Shown here: piece by piece, positions 1 through 6,076 of the stretch
Numbering within the stretch: the stretch's first letter is position 1
Layout: each line of letters opens with the position of its first letter
NCBI GenBank assembly: GCA_902495085.1
Contig: CABUWA010000043.1
Coordinates: forward strand, 1 to 13,333
DNA length: 13,333 nucleotides
From: an uncultured Collinsella sp.
GTDB taxonomy: Bacteria; Actinomycetota; Coriobacteriia; Coriobacteriales; Coriobacteriaceae
Reading direction: 5' to 3'
Notes under the pieces: generated by a model
Databases searched by the model: none
What the model was told of the DNA's origin: nothing
Seen by the model: the letters and a program-made list of their open reading frames with translations, nothing else
Translations under genes and position numbers: made by a program

Positions 1-507
1 CACATGGCGCTCGACGAGATCGCCGCCAACATGAAGCTGCAGAAGCGCCTGTGCCACAACGCCCCGTTCTATGTGCTGGGGCCGCTGGTGACCGATATCG
101 GCGTGGGTTACGACCACATCACCGCCGCCATCGGCGGCGCCATCTCCGCCAGTTCCGGCGCCGACTTCCTGTGCTACGTGACGCCGGCAGAGCACCTATG
201 CCTGCCTAACGCCCAGGATGTGCTCGACGGCCTCATGGCCACTAAGATCGCCGCACATGCCGCCGACATCGCCAAAAAGGTGCCGCACGCCCGCGACATG
301 GACGACAAGATGGGCCAGGCACGCCGCAAGCTCAACTGGGATGCCATGTGGAAGTGCGCGCTCGACCCGGTCACCGGTAAGAAGCGCTACGAGGAATCCC
401 CTGCCGCCACCGAGGGCACCTGCACCATGTGTGGCAAGATGTGCGCCGTCCGTACCGTCAACAAGATCTTCGAGGGCACGACGATCGACCTGGGCATGGA
501 GGACTAG
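1..507 (+). CDS. thiC: Phosphomethylpyrimidine synthase ThiC, C-terminal part (5' end outside window)
   Basis: ThiC is the radical-SAM enzyme that rearranges aminoimidazole ribotide into hydroxymethylpyrimidine phosphate, the pyrimidine half of thiamine. The reading frame is open from base 1, so this is the last 168 codons of a gene that begins upstream. Recognisable blocks are APFYVLGPLVTDI followed by GYDHITAAIGGA, then FLCYVTPAEH and KIAAHAADIAKK. The iron-sulfur cysteines lie near the end in CTMCGKMC (bases 421-453). Their C-x2-C-x3-C spacing, rather than the C-x2-C-x4-C of the Proteobacterial enzyme, fits the short ThiC form I recall from Clostridia. thiD follows 182 bases downstream on the same strand, consistent with a thiamine-pyrimidine locus. 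Family identity is very secure; whether the missing N-terminal part is intact cannot be seen. Confidence 0.97.
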   Translation, partial: HMALDEIAANMKLQKRLCHNAPFYVLGPLVTDIGVGYDHITAAIGGAISASSGADFLCYVTPAEHLCLPNAQDVLDGLMATKIAAHAADIAKKVPHARDMDDKMGQARRKLNWDAMWKCALDPVTGKKRYEESPAATEGTCTMCGKMCAVRTVNKIFEGTTIDLGMED

Positions 508-602
508 CCCTGTCGCCGCGGCCGCTTCTGGCGGCAAGCTGGTGTCTGTCAATTGTTGACGTGTGAACATTTGCTTGCATTTGCGTAAAGATTGCATCGC
601 CC

Positions 603-632
603 GCCCGGGTTCGACATAGAGTCGGCCCGGGC
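603..632 (+). terminator. Hairpin between thiC and thiD (terminator or attenuator)
   Basis: GCCCGGG (603-609) pairs with CCCGGGC (626-632), and CGAC (612-615) pairs with GTCG (621-624), leaving an ATAGA loop and a small internal bulge. The stem is followed by ATCTTTAT, a weak T-rich tail, so it may terminate thiC imperfectly or only pause transcription. It lies 57 bases before the thiD start. Confidence 0.55.
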
Positions 633-637
633 ATCTT

Positions 638-643
638 TATAAT
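638..643 (+). promoter_or_regulatory. Consensus -10 hexamer upstream of thiD
   Basis: TATAAT matches the housekeeping -10 consensus exactly and lies 46 bases before the thiD start. No convincing -35 exists at 16-18 bases: the position holds CATAGA. It directly abuts the tail of the upstream hairpin. It may be a thiD promoter that works with a weak -35, or chance. Confidence 0.4.
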
Positions 644-689
644 GCTGGCTTATAGACCCATTTGATTCCGACCGAACAAGGGAGCGAAC

Positions 690-1520
690 ATGGATCGTAG
701 TAAGGTACCTGCCGTTCTATCCATCGCAGGATCCGATTCCAGCGGTGGCGCCGGCATTCAGGCCGACATTAAGACTATCACGGCACACCGTCTGTATGCC
801 GAGACGGCCATCACCGCCATCACCGCACAGAACACCCTGGGCGTCACCGCCGTGCAGAACATCTCCCCGGATATTGTCGCGGCGCAGATCGATGCCGTTT
901 TTGACGATATCCGCCCCAACGCCGTCAAGATTGGCATGGTTTCCTCTGCCGAGATTATCGATGTTATCGCCGACCGCCTGAGCGCCTGGAACGCGACAAA
1001 CGTGGTAGTCGACCCCGTCATGGTAGCCACCTCGGGCGCACGGCTGATTGCCGAAGATGCCGCCGAGGCGCTCACCCGCCGCCTGTTCCCGCTAGCGACG
1101 GTTATCACGCCCAATATTCCCGAGGCCATGGCCCTGCTCGACTACGAGGTCGACTCCGAGCGCACGCAGCAAAATGCTGCCATGCTCCTCACCCGCCGCT
1201 TTGGTTGCGCATCCCTCGTTAAGGGTGGGCATCTTGTCAACGAGGCCAACGATGTACTGGCCGAACCCGCGCCACTCGATGACGAGGGCAACCATCTGGG
1301 AGATCCACTCACCACGTGGTTCCGCCACAAGCGCATCGAGACCGACAACACACACGGCACCGGCTGCACGCTCTCGTCCGCCATCGCCTGCGCGCTGGCC
1401 CAGGGCATGGATCTTGCCGATGCCGTCAACGCCGGCAAGGCCTACCTAACGGGCGCTCTCGCCGCCGGCTTTGACATGGGCAAAGGCTCCGGCCCTGTCA
1501 ATCACATGTGGCAGTATTAA
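690..1520 (+). CDS. thiD: Hydroxymethylpyrimidine/phosphomethylpyrimidine kinase ThiD
   Basis: ThiD is a cytosolic ribokinase-fold kinase. It phosphorylates HMP and then HMP-P to HMP-PP, the pyrimidine donor for thiamine phosphate synthase. The protein has 276 residues, close to the usual 260-280. The N-terminal substrate-binding segment reads VLSIAGSDSSGGAGIQADIK (residues 9-28), and residues 220-229 carry the anion-hole and catalytic motif NTHGTGCTLS with Cys226. VVDPVMVATSGARL (residues 106-119) is the conserved central block. The ATG has a good Shine-Dalgarno, AAGGGAG (678-684), 5 bases upstream. The gene lies downstream of thiC and may be transcribed with it or from its own TATAAT box. 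The order thiC-thiD supports the assignment over pyridoxal kinase, a close relative. Confidence 0.96.
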   Translation: MDRSKVPAVLSIAGSDSSGGAGIQADIKTITAHRLYAETAITAITAQNTLGVTAVQNISPDIVAAQIDAVFDDIRPNAVKIGMVSSAEIIDVIADRLSAWNATNVVVDPVMVATSGARLIAEDAAEALTRRLFPLATVITPNIPEAMALLDYEVDSERTQQNAAMLLTRRFGCASLVKGGHLVNEANDVLAEPAPLDDEGNHLGDPLTTWFRHKRIETDNTHGTGCTLSSAIACALAQGMDLADAVNAGKAYLTGALAAGFDMGKGSGPVNHMWQY

Positions 1521-1530
1521 GATTCGCAGT

Positions 1531-1574
1531 CCAAAGCCACCGCAAAGGCGCCCGCCCCCTTTGTGGTGGTTTGG
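1531..1574. terminator. Bidirectional terminator between convergent thiD and the SGNH hydrolase gene
   Basis: The left arm CCAAAGCCACCGCAAAGG (1531-1548) pairs almost completely with CCTTTGTGGTGGTTTGG (1558-1574) across a C-rich loop. The element fills the gap between two converging genes and can serve both. T-rich tails are short on both sides. Confidence 0.75.
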
Positions 1575-1581
1575 GGTCGCG

Positions 1582-2241
1582 CTACTCACCGAGCATCTCT
1601 TGGAGCTTGGCTGCCACGGCGTGCCCCAGGCTCTCGTGGCTTTCGGGCATCATATGCAGATAGTCGATATCGCCCGGCTCGGCAAACTCGGCGGCATTCA
1701 AAAAGTCGCAGCCAAACTGCTCGGCCACATGCGCATAGTACTCGCCAAAATGCTCAGATGCCTCAACGGAATGCTCGTCAAAGTCGGTCATATACACATC
1801 GGCAATCTGTGGCTTGATCTTGATAGGAGCCATCAGCAGAATGCGCGGACAAGGCGCAGCGTCGGTCCACGGAAACGCGCGGACGGCGCGAATCAGTGCC
1901 ATGGCGCCACGGGCGATATCGGAAGCTGTCACGTTAAAGACCGTCTTACAGTCGTTGGTGCCCAGCATGATCACAATGGCGTCCAGCGGCTTATGGGCCT
2001 CGAGCAGCATCGGCAGCGCACGGATGCCGTTAAGATTGGTATCCAGATGGCACATGTCGTCGCGTACCGTCGTGCGGCCGTTGAGGCCTTCTTCAATTAC
2101 ATGCCAGCCCTCGCCTAAGTCACGTTGGGCCACGCCGCACCAGCGCACATCCTGCGCATAGCGCACCGCGGTGCCGTCGCGCATGCCCGCCGGATCGTAA
2201 CCATAGGTGTTGCTGTCGCCAAAGCATAGAACGTTTTTCAT
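1582..2241 (-). CDS. SGNH/GDSL-family esterase or lipase
   Basis: This is a 219-residue protein of the SGNH hydrolase superfamily, which removes ester groups (acetyl, acyl) from small molecules, lipids or carbohydrates. Block I is FGDSNTYGYDP with nucleophile Ser10 and the GDSNT form typical of arylesterase-like members. The block III motif GTND is at residues 94-97. The block V Asp-His pair is in DYLH (Asp193, His196). No signal peptide or membrane segment is visible, so it is probably cytosolic. The start is supported by GAGGGG 6 bases upstream of the ATG. A terminator-like hairpin ends only 19 bases upstream, so transcription probably depends on readthrough from the PARG-like gene behind it. 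The true substrate cannot be inferred. Confidence 0.9.
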   Translation of the reverse strand: MKNVLCFGDSNTYGYDPAGMRDGTAVRYAQDVRWCGVAQRDLGEGWHVIEEGLNGRTTVRDDMCHLDTNLNGIRALPMLLEAHKPLDAIVIMLGTNDCKTVFNVTASDIARGAMALIRAVRAFPWTDAAPCPRILLMAPIKIKPQIADVYMTDFDEHSVEASEHFGEYYAHVAEQFGCDFLNAAEFAEPGDIDYLHMMPESHESLGHAVAAKLQEMLGE

Positions 2242-2260
2242 CGTAAGCCCCTCGCTCAGT

Positions 2261-2294
2261 AAAAAGCCGACGGAAGCAGCCTCTCCCGTCGGCT
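2261..2294 (-). terminator. Rho-independent terminator after the PARG-like gene
   Basis: Read on the minus strand, GCCGACGG and CCGTCGGC form an 8-base-pair perfect stem (2286-2293 with 2266-2273) followed by TTTTT (2265-2261). It lies 26 bases past the stop of the PARG-like gene and 19 bases before the start of the SGNH hydrolase. Confidence 0.85.
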
Positions 2295-2319
2295 CGACCT
2301 ATCTGTCAGCACGTACCGA

Positions 2320-3453
2320 TTACAGGTACTTGCGCCAATCGTCCTCGTCCTCATCATCCTCGGTAGCAGCCTGGGCCTGCTCGGCGGCACGGGCGGCTGC
2401 GGCGCGGGCGGCAACCTGAGCATAGGACTCCTCGTTGCGCTCGGGGAAGTTTGCCAGCACGTGCTCGAACTTGGCGAAGTCCTCATCCCAGCGCGTAGAA
2501 GGCACAGCAAAGAAGACTTGCTTGACCTTGAAGTCGCCCGACGCGAGCTCCTTGCGGAAGAGCTCGGCCACGGCCTCGGCATCGAAGCCGTTGTTGTCGC
2601 AGCCCCAAGCGCCCAGCACGAGCTTCTCGCGACCTAGCTCGTCGCAGATAGCGAGCACAAAGCGGATGCGGTCGCGCAGGGCATCCAGCAGAGCATCGTC
2701 GCTCACGCGATACTCCTGGCGGGCGCGCTTAACGTTGGGCGCAGCGGCCACGATCACGTCGGCGTATGCATGCACGTGGTTACGGTCGAAGCGCACCGCA
2801 GGCACCACCAGGGCGCGGTTGCGATAGAGCTCGCAGTTGATGTTGCGGCGACGGTTCTCGCCGTACCACTTACGCTGTTTATCGAGAACGTTGTACAGAT
2901 ACGAATCGGCGCACAGCGTGGCCTCCTGGCCCAGATAACCCTGAATATAGCCACCGCCCGGGTTGGTGAACGAGGCAAAGGCGAGCACGGCCATGTCGCA
3001 GAATTGCGCATAGCCACGACCGTTGTCCAGGATGGCCTGCGTGGCGGAGGCATCGAGCACGGTGACCTCGGGCAGAACCGGAGCGGGCTCCTCTGCAGGC
3101 GCGGACTCAGCTTCAGCGATTTCCTCGGCAGGCTCCTCGACGGGCTCAGGCGCTGCCTCGGTCTCGGGCGCCGCCTCGGTCTCGGCAGCCTCCGCGCCCT
3201 CGACGTCCTCGGCAACCTGTTCTTCGGTGGCCACAGCACTCTGAACCTTGGCCTTCATCGCCGCGACAAAGCCGGCAGGCATACCGTCAAACTCGCGAAC
3301 ACCGGCAAGCGAACGCTCGATATCCTTGGCGCACGCTTCGGACACAGTTGCCACGTGACGCTCGGCGGCCTTGGCACGGGCCTCGCGCTTGGGATTGGGC
3401 TGACCCGCGCGATTAGACCTGCGGTTACGGTTCCTGTTGTCGACGTCTGCCAT
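2320..3453 (-). CDS. Microbial-type PARG/macrodomain-like protein (TIGR02452/DUF2263 family) with acidic insert
   Basis: Members of this family fold as macrodomains and some hydrolyse poly(ADP-ribose). The protein has 377 residues. Residues 1-74 are basic and helical. Residues 75-127 form an Ala/Glu/Pro-rich acidic stretch with a repeated TEAAPE unit. The macrodomain runs from about 129 to 320, with VTVLDASATQAIL, then FASFTNPGGGYIQGYLGQEA (residues 159-178) and LVLGAWGCDNNGFD. The C-terminus is Ala-rich and ends in the acidic EDDEDEDDWRKYL. The published bacterial signature is GGG-x(6-8)-QEE. Here the spacing is seven and the triplet is QEA, so the second, catalytic Glu is absent. Activity as a glycohydrolase is therefore doubtful and an ADP-ribose-binding role is possible. 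The start is supported by AGGAAAGGTGA just upstream. Confidence 0.85.
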   Translation of the reverse strand: MADVDNRNRNRRSNRAGQPNPKREARAKAAERHVATVSEACAKDIERSLAGVREFDGMPAGFVAAMKAKVQSAVATEEQVAEDVEGAEAAETEAAPETEAAPEPVEEPAEEIAEAESAPAEEPAPVLPEVTVLDASATQAILDNGRGYAQFCDMAVLAFASFTNPGGGYIQGYLGQEATLCADSYLYNVLDKQRKWYGENRRRNINCELYRNRALVVPAVRFDRNHVHAYADVIVAAAPNVKRARQEYRVSDDALLDALRDRIRFVLAICDELGREKLVLGAWGCDNNGFDAEAVAELFRKELASGDFKVKQVFFAVPSTRWDEDFAKFEHVLANFPERNEESYAQVAARAAAARAAEQAQAATEDDEDEDDWRKYL

Positions 3454-3499
3454 AAGTGGTCACCTTTCCTGTCGCTGCCGCTATCGGCTTTTTCCATCC

Positions 3500-3505
3500 A
3501 TGATA
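3500..3505 (-). promoter_or_regulatory. Possible -10 element for the PARG-like gene
   Basis: On the minus strand TATCAT (5 of 6 to consensus) lies 46 bases before the PARG-like ATG and just past the terminator of the gene behind it. No good -35 is present, because the expected place overlaps the terminator T-tract. The spacing and position are right for a promoter, but the evidence is thin. Confidence 0.3.
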
Positions 3506-3518
3506 CCCCGCCGCGTAC

Positions 3519-3542
3519 AAAAAAAACGGCCCCGAAGGACCG
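3519..3542 (-). terminator. Rho-independent terminator after the Bax-inhibitor-1 gene
   Basis: On the minus strand CGGTCC, a TTCG tetraloop and GGGCCG form a stable stem followed by eight Ts. It lies 48 bases past the stop of the Bax-inhibitor-1 gene and is the strongest terminator in the window. Confidence 0.92.
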
Positions 3543-3590
3543 CCTTTCGCATCGATTTACACGCACGGCAAGCACCGTCGCAATTCGCCA

Positions 3591-4286
3591 CTAGTCGCGA
3601 CGGCCAAGGATGTTCAGGATGCGCAGGAACACGTTGATAATGTCCACGAACAGATTGGACGCCATGAGCACGGCGTTGGGCAGTGTAGGCGGCACTGTCG
3701 TGGCAACATAGGTGTCGTAGCCAATAAAGCCGGCGAACACCACGATCACGATCAGGTCGGTGATGGTCTGCGAGACGCCCATGGACATCAGCACGATCTC
3801 AACCAGAATAGTGGCGAGCAGAATGCCAAAACCGATGCCATATACGCGCTGGAAAAACTTGGGGAACGTCACGCCCAAGGCGCCAAAGACAAAGGTGATG
3901 GCGGCCGTGGCGATAAAGGCAGTGTTGATGGTGGGCAGGTCGTAGTTGGCAAGGCCAAACGACGCGGTCAGGCCAAAGGTACTCGCAAAGATTACGTAGC
4001 CCACAAGGGACAGGCCCACGGACTGCTTGCTGGCGGCGGCCGACATCATGACCATGCCGACGATGGTCAAAATAAACGAGCCAAAGACCAGCGGCAAGGC
4101 GGCTCCGCTCATCATCATGCGCGCAAACGACATGGTGCTCGTAAAGTAGGCGCCGGCGCCCATGGCGCAAAAGCCCAAGAAGATCAGGGCAGACATGGCG
4201 AGATTGTACGCGCGCGGCGACATCTCCTTGGCGCGGCTTGCGCCGCTCTCGACGGGGCCGTTCTGATAGCCCTGGATATCGTTCAT
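3591..4286 (-). CDS. Bax inhibitor-1 (BI-1)/YccA family integral membrane protein
   Basis: The 231-residue protein has a short polar N-terminus and then about seven hydrophobic segments (roughly 29-47, 60-83, 91-112, 121-141, 150-171, 176-193, 204-225). This matches the BI-1 (PF01027) topology. The two acidic residues that form the pH-sensing pair in the B. subtilis homologue YetJ correspond to Asp191 in GYDTY and Asp215 in NLFVDIINVFL. The C-terminal NILGRRD resembles the usual family ending. Bacterial members are proposed pH-dependent calcium leak channels or, for YccA, modulators of FtsH; the role here is not known. The start has GAAAGGA 7 bases upstream. A strong terminator follows, so it is the last gene of its transcript. 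Confidence 0.92.
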   Translation of the reverse strand: MNDIQGYQNGPVESGASRAKEMSPRAYNLAMSALIFLGFCAMGAGAYFTSTMSFARMMMSGAALPLVFGSFILTIVGMVMMSAAASKQSVGLSLVGYVIFASTFGLTASFGLANYDLPTINTAFIATAAITFVFGALGVTFPKFFQRVYGIGFGILLATILVEIVLMSMGVSQTITDLIVIVVFAGFIGYDTYVATTVPPTLPNAVLMASNLFVDIINVFLRILNILGRRD

Positions 4287-4300
4287 AGGTTCGTCCTTTC

Positions 4301-4324
4301 AAAAAGCGCCACAAATAACGGCGC
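4301..4324 (-). terminator. Terminator-like hairpin in the leader of the Bax-inhibitor-1 gene
   Basis: On the minus strand GCGCC (4324-4320) pairs with GGCGC (4310-4306) around a 9-base AT-rich loop, followed by TTTTT (4305-4301). The stem is only five to six pairs. The T-run ends 14 bases before the ATG of the membrane protein gene, so it may terminate the small gene upstream or attenuate the membrane protein gene. Confidence 0.4.
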
Positions 4325-4330
4325 AGTAGC

Positions 4331-4352
4331 TGACAAGATTCCTGTCATTGTA
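4331..4352 (-). promoter_or_regulatory. Possible -10 box and overlapping 17-base imperfect palindrome
   Basis: TACAAT on the minus strand (4352-4347; 5 of 6 to consensus) is followed directly by TGACAAGATTCCTGTCA as read on the plus strand (4331-4347). This is an imperfect palindrome with TGACA/TGTCA ends. The arrangement looks like a -10 with an operator downstream, ahead of the Bax-inhibitor-1 gene. No matching -35 was found, so this is tentative. Confidence 0.3.
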
Positions 4353-4370
4353 CCCGAACGCCGTGCGTCC

Positions 4371-4709
4371 TTACCTACGGCGCTCGCCCTCGAGCGTACG
4401 GTCGAATGCCCACACCCACCAACGCATCAGATGGGCCTGCGAGCCATCTGGTCGTTCACGCGTCTGGTCCTCCAGATACAACTCGGTCGCATGCCCGCCA
4501 AAACGCACCTTATAGGTTGCCGTACGAATGCCGTGAACCGTCAGGCCAAACCCGGTGGTCGAGACAATCTCGTCAATCGTAAAGCAGCGACCGTCGACCC
4601 AGCAGACGGTGACCGGCACGACCTGTCCGCCCGCGAGGATGCGAGCCACGACGTCCACATACTGCTTGTGCACGCGCCGAGTTTTGCCATCTGTCTGTCG
4701 ATATTCCAT
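4371..4709 (-). CDS. Small conserved protein of unknown function
   Basis: This encodes 112 residues beginning MEYRQTDGKTRRVHKQYVD. I do not recognise a named function. The pattern of a central PVTVCWVDGRCFTIDEI segment, then basic and beta-like stretches, then RWWVWAF near the end resembles a family of small beta-rich hypothetical proteins in Clostridia and Actinobacteria (W-x-DGR-x-F/Y-x-ID core). That resemblance is from memory. There is no signal peptide or membrane segment, and the C-terminus is basic. I chose the ATG at 4709. A good promoter (TTTACA, 18 bases, GATAAT) lies inside the longer open frame that would start at 4796 and ends just 7 bases before this ATG. The only Shine-Dalgarno-like bases, AGGAG, lie 2 bases from the ATG, too close for normal use. 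The transcript is therefore probably leaderless. Confidence 0.72.
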   Translation of the reverse strand: MEYRQTDGKTRRVHKQYVDVVARILAGGQVVPVTVCWVDGRCFTIDEIVSTTGFGLTVHGIRTATYKVRFGGHATELYLEDQTRERPDGSQAHLMRWWVWAFDRTLEGERRR

Positions 4710-4716
4710 GTCTCCT

Positions 4717-4746
4717 ATTATCGAACGCATGTTTGCATGTTGTAAA
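4717..4746 (-). promoter_or_regulatory. Promoter of the small unknown gene, predicted leaderless
   Basis: On the minus strand TTTACA (4746-4741, 5 of 6) and GATAAT (4722-4717, 5 of 6) are separated by 18 bases. The spacer contains a direct repeat of AACATGC. The start codon begins 8 bases after the -10, which places the predicted transcription start at or next to the ATG. Confidence 0.65.
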
Positions 4747-4959
4747 GCGAACAGACTGTGGTTTTGGAATGTCGGAGCGAACGCACGTGTCCGCATGGCG
4801 TGTTAGCAAAAAGAATACCCGCGGTCAACAGGGCTAATATTCAATTTTAGTGCCAAAAAATTCACTTCTCCCATCAGAACTCGGTAAAGAAACCCACAGG
4901 AGGTGATACGATTTATCATGTTTTTGTAACGTGCCTGCAAACTTCGAGAAAGCCCATAT
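4747..4959 (+). promoter_or_regulatory. pit leader with perfect anti-SD match and three-codon ORF
   Basis: This non-coding stretch lies between divergent genes. AGGAGGTGAT (4898-4907) is an uninterrupted ten-base complement to the usual 16S rRNA 3' end, yet lies 52 bases before the pit start codon. It is followed by ATG TTT TTG TAA (4918-4929), a three-codon ORF in the pit frame. The pit start itself has only a weak GAGAAAG (4946-4952). I could not identify a clear -35/-10 pair; TAATAT at 4835-4840 lacks a partner. No convincing Pho box was seen. Confidence 0.45.
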
Positions 4960-6009
4960 ATGGACGTAACGTTCTCAACCTTCCTCGGCCAAATTGTGTC
5001 GAACCCAGTCCTTGCCGTCACCGTGATCCTCGCGCTCGGCGCCATCTTCGTCAACGGATGGACCGACGCGCCCAACGCCATCGCGACCTGCGTCACTACG
5101 CGTTGCATGCCCGCCCGCGCCGCCATTCTCATGAGCGCCGCATTCAACTTCCTCGGCGTGCTCATCATGACGCACTTCAACGCGAGCGTCGCCAACACCA
5201 TCTCGCATATCGTCGACTTTGGCGGAAACAGCACCATGGCGCTCGCATGCCTCTGCGCGGCGTTGTTCTCCATCGTCGTCTACGGCGCCACAGCGTCGCG
5301 TTTTGGCATCCCCACCTCGCAAAGCCACAGCCTTATCGCCGGCCTGACCGGTGCCGCTATCGCCCTCGGCGGCGCGAACAGCGTCAACGTCCACGAGTGG
5401 ATGAAGGTCATCTACGGCCTGGCGCTCTCCATCGGCCTGGGCTTTGTCATGGGCTGGGTCCTGTGCAAGCTCGTCTCGATTCTTTTCGCCGCCGCCAACA
5501 GGCGACGTGCCAATGTCTTCTTTAAATACGCTCAGATCGCGAGCGCTGCGGCCATGAGCTTTATGCACGGCGCGCAGGATGGACAGAAGTTCATCGGCGT
5601 GCTCTTTTTAGGCGTAGCCTTCGCAAACGGCCAGACTAGCGTCGGCGATGCCGGCATCCCCATCTGGATTATGCTGCTGTGCTCGGCCACCATGGGTATC
5701 GGCACCAGCGTGGGCGGCGAGCGCATCATCAAGTCCGTCGGCCAGAGCATGGTTAAGCTCGAGAAGTATCAGGGCTTCTCCGCCGACCTCGCGGGCGCCG
5801 CGAACCTGCTGTTTGCCACCCTTACCGGCATCCCCGTGTCCTCCACACACATCAAGACCTGCGCCATCATGGGCGTCGGTGCCGTCAAGCGCCTCTCAGC
5901 CATCAACTTCGGCGTCGTCAAAGACATGATGTTCACCTGGTTCTTCACCTTCCCCGCCTGCGGACTCATCAGCTTTGTCATGGCCAAGCTGTTCATGATG
6001 TTCCTCTAG
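4960..6009 (+). CDS. pit: Inorganic phosphate transporter, PiT family
   Basis: PiT permeases carry phosphate (often as a metal-phosphate complex) inward, driven by the proton or sodium gradient. The 349-residue protein is almost wholly hydrophobic, with about ten membrane segments. It shows the family's internal duplication: NGWTDAPNAIATCVTTR (residues 32-48) and GIPTSQSHSLIAG (117-129) in the first half, FMHGAQDGQKFIGVLFLG (201-218) and GIPVSSTHIKT (290-300) in the second. Its length fits the short bacterial members. The ATG at 4960 is the only good start: the frame is closed by a TAA at 4927-4929, and the next Met lies within the transport domain. The Shine-Dalgarno is weak. The next gene, 67 bases downstream, is the DUF47 partner commonly paired with Pit, so the two probably form an operon. 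Confidence 0.95.
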   Translation: MDVTFSTFLGQIVSNPVLAVTVILALGAIFVNGWTDAPNAIATCVTTRCMPARAAILMSAAFNFLGVLIMTHFNASVANTISHIVDFGGNSTMALACLCAALFSIVVYGATASRFGIPTSQSHSLIAGLTGAAIALGGANSVNVHEWMKVIYGLALSIGLGFVMGWVLCKLVSILFAAANRRRANVFFKYAQIASAAAMSFMHGAQDGQKFIGVLFLGVAFANGQTSVGDAGIPIWIMLLCSATMGIGTSVGGERIIKSVGQSMVKLEKYQGFSADLAGAANLLFATLTGIPVSSTHIKTCAIMGVGAVKRLSAINFGVVKDMMFTWFFTFPACGLISFVMAKLFMMFL

Positions 6010-6076
6010 TCAAACCGAACGTCCATCCGGACCGCAACACTTCGCCCACCCGTCTTCGCCTCGAAAGGACCCACCC

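Noticed and set aside
421..453. ThiC cysteine motif spaced C-x2-C-x3-C instead of C-x2-C-x4-C, as if a codon were lost.
   Set aside because: The frame is intact on both sides, and I recall the same spacing in short clostridial ThiC proteins, so it looks like a subfamily trait.
508..689. TPP riboswitch between thiC and thiD.
   Set aside because: The conserved CUGAGA and related TPP-aptamer segments are not present. Any riboswitch would more likely precede thiC, outside the window.
2770..3594. Long open frame on the plus strand opposite the PARG-like gene.
   Set aside because: It is antisense to a gene with clear family motifs and a good SD. Its own product is low-complexity Gly/Leu/Arg and typical of a GC-rich shadow.
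4800..4897. Pho box upstream of pit.
   Set aside because: TTCAAT and TTCACT are the nearest matches. They are irregularly spaced and too weak to claim.
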